64,000 bases of DNA, taken from the NCBI GenBank assembly GCA_021801265.1, contig JAJYYE010000002.1, positions 1 through 64,000 on the forward strand, given 5' to 3'. A program made the position numbers and the translations under genes. Positions 57,773 through 64,000 of this stretch are shown piece by piece (positions within the stretch are counted from its first letter, which is position 1; each line of letters starts with the position of its first letter). Under the pieces are notes generated by a model. That model saw only the letters and a program-made list of their open reading frames with translations. It ran no database searches and was not told where the DNA came from. The stretch comes from Pseudomonadota bacterium. GTDB taxonomy: Bacteria; Pseudomonadota; Gammaproteobacteria; Halothiobacillales; Halothiobacillaceae.

Positions 57773-60229
57773 TTAAAGCCCCACGCGCTTTGATAGCGCG
57801 CTGAGCAGGCTGAGTAACGCGGTTTTTACCGGGTCGGTGAAGCGCAGTTTTTCGTCACCAAATACAATCCAGGCCTGAACACATCCTGCTTCGAGCACGC
57901 CAGATATCGGCACCACGGCCAAGGCGCTGACGGGATACGGGCGCAATTGCTCGATGAGTTCAGTCTGCAAGGTAACGTTGGGTGATGCGGGTGTATTTTT
58001 CGCTTCATCGTCGATAAACAGGGGCGTTTGCGCGACCAGCACCCGATCAATCAACCCCATGGCGGCAACTTGATTGGCGATGTCCCGCACGGGCGCGCTG
58101 CCGCCAACGCATTCGTAGGACTTGTGTTCTTGCTGCTCCAAGATAGGCCCGGTTAAATCGGATGATGATGACCAAACTTCCGGCCAGTGCGTGTAGCGAC
58201 ATAGGGCAACGAGACGGGTTTGTGCGATCAGCTGCGCGCCATACTGCACAAAGCGGGTTTCGGGTATCGGCACCGATTGCTCGGTGATTCCCTCAAGCTC
58301 CTCAACGGATTTTTCCCTTAAGTTTTCACCCCATGCGTTAAGGGGCTCGTGTTTTTCCTCTTGGCCATCTTTGACATCAACGTCCGATGCCGTATCGATC
58401 CCCGTGCTGACAGGCAGGGGATCGGCGGACTCTTCGCGCAAAAATTCGGCGGCCAGGCGGTAAAAATCACGTTCCGCCTGAAGTTGATCAGCCTGTTCAA
58501 CGGTGTCACCGAGATTTTCGATGGCCACAATGAGGCTGGCGGTAGGGGATTCGGCCACTTGGAGTGCCCGAATGCTGAATTGCCGCCAGGCCACGCCGTG
58601 TTCCCCGATCCGGAGGCGACGCGTGAACGTGATTTCGTCTCGAATGCCGCTGACCAAATCGTCCAGACTCTGCTGATCGGCAATGAGGTAATCAATGGGA
58701 TCATTCTGCCCCGCGACCGGCAGCATGAGCATCGACAATGGGCTACCGACCAAATTTTCGCGGGTTGCATGGAAGAGTTGCATGCAACGTCGGTTGATAT
58801 TGTTAATGAGCCATGGGGCTTGTGCCGTCGATCGGGTCACGATGGCCAAGCCCAGCGTGGGGATTTGCTCCCACAGTTGCGTGAGCTGATCGCGTTCCCT
58901 CTGCATGGTTTGCAGGGATTTTTCACGGTTGATCCGCATGATTTTCCACAAGAAAAACAGGGAAAGCATCAGCGTGAATACGCCAAGCAAGGCGGCAACG
59001 GCTAACCATTGTCGTGTTCGGCGCAGGGGGTGCAACACGGCATCCTGCGTGGTGGTCACCCACAACAGTGCGGGAATCTTACTTAGATTAACGCTGGCAT
59101 ACAATACGGTTTGCCCTTCGCAGGTAATTTGACCGCTGGCTCTTGGGTTGACCGATGGAACCGTGCTGGGGGCGTGCGGCTGACGATGATCCAGCGAAAC
59201 CCTGGCCTGGAATGCCGGGGATTGACGAAAACAGGCGAGATCTTGAGCCGATACCGCTTGCACGCTGTCACGTTGCGGTAAGCTGTTGATGCGCGCTAAA
59301 TCCGCCATCAGCGGGGTTGATACCCACTGATCGGGATGGTCTTCTTCCGGGGTCAGCAAAACCAAGGTACGCACGGCGTTTTCCAGGGTCAATGGTTCGG
59401 TGTGTGCCGTTTGCTGGACAAGCGTTTGAGCGGTGAGCTCGGCATAGAACACCAGATACCAGGGCCCGCTGCTCACGTCTTTTTGGTTCAAAAACAGGGG
59501 GAGCACCCAATAGCAATCGCCGCCCATTCTCCCCGGCGTGAATTGGCAGGCAAACTGTACTTTGGACGTTGCGGCGGCCTGCTCAAACAGGCTATCAGGT
59601 GCTTTGGCGGCATTACTCCGGCCAAACTGCGCTGTCTGGCGGTGATCGGGGTCGTATACCGTGATTTGCGGGAATGGATTATGGGCAATCAGTATCTCCA
59701 ACTCTTTAAGCGTTTTAGCCGAGCGGGTTTGATCGGCTTTGATTCGCTCAGCCAATAGCTCTGGCTGAGCGGCCAAGGTTTCAACAGCCTGGTTACGGGA
59801 ATCGAACCAGTCATTGATGAGCTTACTGTGCACTCGAAGTTGCGCGGTGAGCGCGGTTTGCGCCTGATTAATCAGTACAGGACGGTATTCGCGGGTCGCA
59901 AAAGACACCATAAATACCTGCAACAGTAAGGTAAACCCAATCAGGAGGATGAGCGCCACCCACCACAAGCGCGCTTGATGGGTAAGCTGGATGGGTTCGT
60001 GCGGCGAAGCGGGCGCCAAGGTTTGCGCGCGCTCGAGCAATAAAAACAGCAGCCACGCGGTAATCAGGACAAAAATCCCGCCAACCACTAATCCTGCGGC
60101 AGAAATAGTCCAGCGTTCCCCCCCCAAGCTACCCAGTAACCATTGCATCAAGGTAATCCACAGTGCTGCCGCCACGATGTAGGCAAGCACCCAACGTATC
60201 GATATCCGGTTGATGAGGTTGGGGTTCAC
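57773..60229 (-). CDS. Membrane sensor protein with extracytoplasmic and PAS-like domains, no output domain seen
   Basis: This 818-residue protein has three N-terminal hydrophobic segments and a fourth near residue 405, which together bracket a dCACHE-like periplasmic part (RVHSKLINDWFDSRNQAVET). A cytoplasmic PAS-like region follows (PTLGLAIVTRSTAQAPWLIN, then a conserved NINRRCMQLFHA). The end looks like a GAF or diaphorase-type domain (LAVVPISGVLEAGCVQAWIV). No kinase, GGDEF or methyl-accepting domain is seen. It ends the leftward pair with gltX upstream by six bases. Confidence 0.6.
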   Translation of the reverse strand: MNPNLINRISIRWVLAYIVAAALWITLMQWLLGSLGGERWTISAAGLVVGGIFVLITAWLLFLLLERAQTLAPASPHEPIQLTHQARLWWVALILLIGFTLLLQVFMVSFATREYRPVLINQAQTALTAQLRVHSKLINDWFDSRNQAVETLAAQPELLAERIKADQTRSAKTLKELEILIAHNPFPQITVYDPDHRQTAQFGRSNAAKAPDSLFEQAAATSKVQFACQFTPGRMGGDCYWVLPLFLNQKDVSSGPWYLVFYAELTAQTLVQQTAHTEPLTLENAVRTLVLLTPEEDHPDQWVSTPLMADLARINSLPQRDSVQAVSAQDLACFRQSPAFQARVSLDHRQPHAPSTVPSVNPRASGQITCEGQTVLYASVNLSKIPALLWVTTTQDAVLHPLRRTRQWLAVAALLGVFTLMLSLFFLWKIMRINREKSLQTMQRERDQLTQLWEQIPTLGLAIVTRSTAQAPWLINNINRRCMQLFHATRENLVGSPLSMLMLPVAGQNDPIDYLIADQQSLDDLVSGIRDEITFTRRLRIGEHGVAWRQFSIRALQVAESPTASLIVAIENLGDTVEQADQLQAERDFYRLAAEFLREESADPLPVSTGIDTASDVDVKDGQEEKHEPLNAWGENLREKSVEELEGITEQSVPIPETRFVQYGAQLIAQTRLVALCRYTHWPEVWSSSSDLTGPILEQQEHKSYECVGGSAPVRDIANQVAAMGLIDRVLVAQTPLFIDDEAKNTPASPNVTLQTELIEQLRPYPVSALAVVPISGVLEAGCVQAWIVFGDEKLRFTDPVKTALLSLLSALSKRVGL

Positions 60230-60235
60230 GACAAA

Positions 60236-61639
60236 TTAAGCCGTTAAAAAACCGTGCAAGGCCCGCAGGCGCGCCAAGGTTTTATCCTGACCGAACAAAC
60301 TCAGCGTCACCCCGAGGCTGGGTGATGCCGTTTGTCCCAGCAATGCCAGCCGCAACAAAGGCCCGACTTTACCGAGCTTGAAGCCCAGTGTTTCAGCCAC
60401 TTGCTTGACCGTGTGATCCAGCGTGCCTTCCTCATCCCACACCTCGGGGGCCGCCAACGCCATGCCGAGTGCGGCCAAAATGCCTGGCGCATCGGCATCT
60501 AATTTAGCCAGAGCAGCCGCATCATAGCCGTGCAAATCCTGATAATAGGGTTTCGCCAGCTCCGCCATTTCAACCAAGGTGTGCGCTCGGTCGGCATAAG
60601 CAACAACAATCCGCGCCGGGTCTGGGCCGTTTAACGCCGGATCGATATCCAATCGCCCCAAATGCCAGCGCAATTCAAGCGCCGTGTGTTCCGGTGGCTG
60701 GATTTTGAAATAGTGTTGATTGAGCCACCGTAATTTATCGGGGTTAATGCTGGAGGCGGATTGGTTGATGTCCTGGATATCAAACAAGGTAACCATCTCT
60801 TCGCGGGTAAAAATCTCCTGATCACCGTGCGACCAGCCGAGGCGGACCAGGTAATTGAGTAAAGCCTCCGGCAGGTAGCCTGCTTCACGATATTGCATCA
60901 CACTGACTGCGCCATGCCGCTTGGATAACTTGGTGCCATCAGGTGCATGAATCATCGGTAAATGCGCAAAACTCGGTGGGGTGACGCCCAATGCACGGTA
61001 TAAGTTGATTTGGCGCGCGGTATTGTTGAGATGATCATCACCCCGAATCACATGGGTAATTGCCATGTCCCAATCGTCGACGACGACGGTGAGGTTGTAG
61101 GTGGGCCCGCCATCCGATCGCGCAATGATTAAATCATCCAGTTCGTTGTTTTGAAAAACCACCCGCCCGCGCACCCCATCGTCGATCACGACTTCACCCT
61201 CCAAGGGGTTACGAAAGCGCACGACAGCCGATACACCCGCCGGCGGCGTACCGGTAAAATCGCGGTACCGATGGTCATAACGCGGTTTTTCGCCACGCGC
61301 CATTTGTGCTTCCCGCAGTTGATCCAGCTCTTCCCGGCTGGCATAGCAAGGGTAGGCATGACCGCTGGCCATGAGTTGGTCGATGACTTCTTTGTAACGC
61401 ACCATCCGTTCGGTCTGATAAAACGGCCCCTCGTCATAGTCGAGATTCAGCCAAGCCATGCCCTCTAAAATGGCATTCACCGACTCTGGTGTGGAACGCT
61501 CACGATCCGTATCCTCTACCCGGAGCACAAATTGCCCCCCATGTTTACGCGCATACAAATAGCTGAATAACGCGGTACGCGCGCCGCCAATATGCAAAAA
61601 TCCAGTGGGCGATGGGGCAAAACGGGTGCGAACAGTCAT
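60236..61639 (-). CDS. gltX: Glutamyl-tRNA synthetase
   Basis: This 467-residue class I synthetase charges tRNA-Glu with glutamate. The HIGH-type motif is FAPSPTGFLHIGGARTA at the start, and the KMSKS-type motif is TKLSKRHG. The C-terminal anticodon-binding domain is of normal size. It is a core chromosomal gene and helps to mark this side as host sequence. Confidence 0.96.
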   Translation of the reverse strand: MTVRTRFAPSPTGFLHIGGARTALFSYLYARKHGGQFVLRVEDTDRERSTPESVNAILEGMAWLNLDYDEGPFYQTERMVRYKEVIDQLMASGHAYPCYASREELDQLREAQMARGEKPRYDHRYRDFTGTPPAGVSAVVRFRNPLEGEVVIDDGVRGRVVFQNNELDDLIIARSDGGPTYNLTVVVDDWDMAITHVIRGDDHLNNTARQINLYRALGVTPPSFAHLPMIHAPDGTKLSKRHGAVSVMQYREAGYLPEALLNYLVRLGWSHGDQEIFTREEMVTLFDIQDINQSASSINPDKLRWLNQHYFKIQPPEHTALELRWHLGRLDIDPALNGPDPARIVVAYADRAHTLVEMAELAKPYYQDLHGYDAAALAKLDADAPGILAALGMALAAPEVWDEEGTLDHTVKQVAETLGFKLGKVGPLLRLALLGQTASPSLGVTLSLFGQDKTLARLRALHGFLTA

Positions 61640-61840
61640 GAATACCTCGGAAGAAATCAGTCCCTTTGAGCACGATAAGCCGCGATCAGCAGGGTCGGCT
61701 CGAACAGAATTTTAAGAAAAACTCCGGGGATGATAGCGTAAAGTAGCGAAGCTGGTTGATTGCGCGACCCATCAAAAAGGGGTGCGCCCAACATGAACCA
61801 TCCAGCCCACACCCTCCAACCTATTTAATGGTTACCTTGT

Positions 61841-62752
61841 ATGAAGTCCATTTCAACGATTCACTCCGCCCTGTCCCACGCCCTTGCCTGCACCCTGATG
61901 TGCGGCGGTTTAATCGGCAGCGTAGCAGCAGACGAACCGTCACCCATCGCACCAACCACCCCAGCGCTCAGCTGTGATAATGCTCGGTTTGTGAAATCCA
62001 TCACCCTCGCGCGAGTTTGGATTCCTGCGCCGCCCCAGGATGTACTCGATCTCGGAGCGGCACTCAGCGAACACATTGCCGCTGTGCTCCAAAAAACGGG
62101 ACATTTCAATGTAACACTGACTGACCCAACCCGCACAGGCGACCTGGCACCGGCGATTGATGCCTTCAGCCGGAATCAAACGCCCTATTTTGTCCGCATC
62201 AGTGGGCACAATTTTGGCATCACGGGGCAAACAAGTCCTTGGGAATTTTTGGGACCGAGCACTAATCCACGCGGCGGCACACTGGACATTTCATTGGCGA
62301 ACGGACAAACCCCGCGCACAGTCGCAAAAACCGTTCTCAGTGCCCAGCCAGTTGATGCGGGCACTTTCGCCCCGCCCATTGATGCACGTGGCCCAGCGTT
62401 CGCCCATAGCCTTTATGGGCAATCGTTGCACGCACTCACCACCCAAGCGGCGCAATGGATTGATCAATCCTTGGGATGTGAGCCGCTCTCTGGACAGGTA
62501 ATTGCCCTCAATGGCGCCGAAATAACCATCAATCGCGGTGTTGAGGATGGTCTGCGCGCCAGTGATCGGGTGCAGGTTTTGCAGCGCAGCGACCCGCTCA
62601 TCCAGCTTGGCCAAACCCACCTACCCAATCGGTATTTATTACAAAATTTAGGTATGGCGGATATTGCCTATCTGGGCAACCACACCACGAGACTCCATTT
62701 AACGCGTCGGCAGGCGGTACAAATCGGCGATGTTATTCAAGTGGGTCAATAA
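61841..62752 (+). CDS. FlgT-like flagellar assembly protein
   Basis: This 303-residue exported protein (signal segment followed by SVAADEPSP) resembles FlgT. The middle domain, KSITLARVWIPAPPQDVLDL, then ALSEHIAAVLQKTGHFNVTL, and the C-terminal beta domain, GQVIALNGAEITINRGVEDG, match its M and C domains. FlgT helps build the H-ring of the flagellar motor in Vibrio-type flagella. The N domain is reduced or missing. No other flagellar genes are nearby, so the name is tentative. Confidence 0.6.
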   Translation: MKSISTIHSALSHALACTLMCGGLIGSVAADEPSPIAPTTPALSCDNARFVKSITLARVWIPAPPQDVLDLGAALSEHIAAVLQKTGHFNVTLTDPTRTGDLAPAIDAFSRNQTPYFVRISGHNFGITGQTSPWEFLGPSTNPRGGTLDISLANGQTPRTVAKTVLSAQPVDAGTFAPPIDARGPAFAHSLYGQSLHALTTQAAQWIDQSLGCEPLSGQVIALNGAEITINRGVEDGLRASDRVQVLQRSDPLIQLGQTHLPNRYLLQNLGMADIAYLGNHTTRLHLTRRQAVQIGDVIQVGQ

Positions 62753-64000
62753 CTTCCAAGGGCTGCTCACATAATGCCTGCATCAATACAGGCCGATGGA
62801 TGAGATACCCCTGAATGTAATGGACCCCGATTGCCTGCATGCACTCAAGCACGGATTCAGTTTCAACCCACTCGCCAATAGTTTGCGCGTCCATCACCGT
62901 TGCCACTTGCTGAATCGCCGTCACAATGACCTTGGCCACGGGATCATGTTCAATATCGCGAATCAATTTGCCATCGATTTTCACAAAATCCGGCTTGAGT
63001 CGACGTAAAAACTCAAATGAAAGCAAGCCACCGCCAAAATCATCCAGCGCCACCCAACAGCCCATATCCCGTAGCGCATTCATTAAGTCCAGTACCAATT
63101 CAAAATTGGTGATCGCCGATGTTTCAGTAATTTCAAAACAGATCAGCGCCGGGTTGATGTTGAATTCGCGAAATACCGCGCGAATAAACCCATTAATCAG
63201 GGGGTCTTGTACGGTCGCGCCAGATAAGTTAATTGCCAGCAGCGGCGGGCTACTTGAACACTGTGCCAAAAATTCACAGGTTTTTCGAATCACCCAGCGA
63301 TCGATTTCAGGCATGAAATGATACTTTTCAGCCGCCTCAATAAATTGTACCGGCGACTGCAAACTGCCGTCCGCCCCCTTGACGCGCAATAACACCTCAT
63401 AGTGTGCATGGGCGTTCCCCTTGACCGGCAGCGTTGCCACCCCCCGAGAGGTTGCTGCGATTAACTGCACCACCTGCACCAAACCTTCATCATCCAGGGC
63501 TTGTTTGATGTGATGCAAAGAGGCAATTTGCTGACGCCGTGAAGCAATTTCCTGATCATCCCGCGAATACCAAACCACGCGGTTGCCACCGTCGCGATGC
63601 GCGCGCCGACACGCCGCCTCGGCATCATCCAGCAATCCCGAGCCCAATCGATAATCCGCCAAACATACCCCGAGGCTGATGGTGATCCTAAACCGCTGCG
63701 CACCGATCGTAAACCGCATTTCCCGCAACGCAGCCAATAATTCATCGGGCCACTGCCGCCAGGCAAATGAGTGCAAATCGGGAATCCAAATGCCAAATTC
63801 ATCCACACCCAGGCGCGCAATCATCCCGGCAGCAGGAATCGTCAAGGAAAGCTGGCTGGCCAAACGGGAGACCAGTTGGTCGCCCATCGCACGTGAATTG
63901 GCCTCGTTAAACAGACGAAAATCATCCACATCCAGCCATAGAATCATGCCTTCGCATTTTTTCTCACCGAGCGAATGGCACTGACCTTCCACAAACTCCT
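62733..64000 (-). CDS. GGDEF/EAL protein, 5' end outside window
   Basis: The frame is open to the right edge, so only the C-terminal part is seen. The first part is a GGDEF domain with a degenerate signature (LGVDEF, not GGDEF), probably without cyclase activity. The EAL domain is complete, with the motif EVL (YEVLLRVKG), NLSGATVQDPLI, CFEITETSAI and VALDDFGGGLLS, and WVETESVLE near the end. It should hydrolyse c-di-GMP or act as a sensor. Its stop overlaps the FlgT-like gene by 20 bases (convergent). Confidence 0.85.
   Translation of the reverse strand, partial: EFVEGQCHSLGEKKCEGMILWLDVDDFRLFNEANSRAMGDQLVSRLASQLSLTIPAAGMIARLGVDEFGIWIPDLHSFAWRQWPDELLAALREMRFTIGAQRFRITISLGVCLADYRLGSGLLDDAEAACRRAHRDGGNRVVWYSRDDQEIASRRQQIASLHHIKQALDDEGLVQVVQLIAATSRGVATLPVKGNAHAHYEVLLRVKGADGSLQSPVQFIEAAEKYHFMPEIDRWVIRKTCEFLAQCSSSPPLLAINLSGATVQDPLINGFIRAVFREFNINPALICFEITETSAITNFELVLDLMNALRDMGCWVALDDFGGGLLSFEFLRRLKPDFVKIDGKLIRDIEHDPVAKVIVTAIQQVATVMDAQTIGEWVETESVLECMQAIGVHYIQGYLIHRPVLMQALCEQPLEVIDPLE

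Overview
The window reads as a gammaproteobacterial chromosome carrying an integrated mobile island. The gammaproteobacterial call is an inference from the DUF2058/YaiL protein, the FlgT-like protein, gltX and the fdsGBA formate dehydrogenase set; a sulfur-oxidising or other autotrophic host is plausible but not shown. Bases 1 to about 37,187 are the right-hand part of the island. Its right boundary is a 47-base fragment of the 3' half of a tRNA-Cys (37141-37187), next to a tyrosine recombinase. The intact tRNA-Cys and the left boundary should lie beyond base 1. From 37.2 kb onwards the sequence is chromosome, first a scar zone of IS and integrase remnants, then housekeeping genes.

Metal-resistance cargo, 1-17.55 kb. 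An ArsR-type repressor gene with a palindromic operator precedes an atypical P1B ATPase and five small accessory genes. A CadR-like MerR regulator, coupled to a frameshifted ynfA, faces a promoter with the 19-bp spacer typical of MerR control. That promoter reads into a small exported protein, czcCBA, a PII-like protein, a ZIP-like protein, a broken mgtC, an intact zinc-ribbon protein with a decayed copy of itself, a CDF exporter and a P1B-4 ATPase. The set covers export from cytoplasm to periplasm (P-type ATPases, CDF) and across the whole envelope (CzcCBA), most likely of Zn, Cd and Co. The cargo ends in a 5'-truncated CDF gene fused to an IS30-family transposase remnant.

Transfer and maintenance module, 17.6-37.1 kb. 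Genes are a VirD4/TrwB-like coupling protein, a MobF (TrwC-like) relaxase, a secreted protein, a lipoprotein, an LPD29-like protein, one DotA/TraY-like membrane protein, a BglII-family restriction endonuclease with an MT-A70 methyltransferase, a PIN-like protein, an stbABC-like set, a replication-initiator-like operon with an excisionase-like gene, and the integrase. No other type IV secretion subunits are visible, so the element looks mobilisable rather than self-transmissible unless more genes lie to the left. Three features stand out. First, an undescribed intercistronic leader (18-19 base motif, then a hairpin, then a start codon) occurs six times between genes and once inside the coupling-protein gene. 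Second, nine GCTAT repeats phased at 10, 21 and 31 bp precede the stbA-like gene. Third, a nic-like hairpin plus TATTGTC lies beside those repeats.

Scar zone, 37.2-41 kb. Two inverted partial copies of an IS110-family element flank a DnaQ-type exonuclease fragment, an integrase tail, a Fic protein, a hypothetical gene and a 152-bp MITE-like element. Both IS110 copies keep the structured 5' noncoding region, and the stems differ mainly by changes that preserve pairing.

Chromosome, 41-64 kb. A 1471-residue GGDEF/EAL sensor is followed by mobA-moeA, a divergent ModE/PBP-type regulator and an NAD-dependent formate dehydrogenase operon (fdsG, fdsB, fdsA, fdhD, fdsD) with an OFA-family transporter. 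MobA and MoeA supply molybdenum cofactor steps that the dehydrogenase needs. Then come DUF2058, a membrane sensor, gltX, an FlgT-like protein and the start-truncated end of another GGDEF/EAL protein at the right edge.
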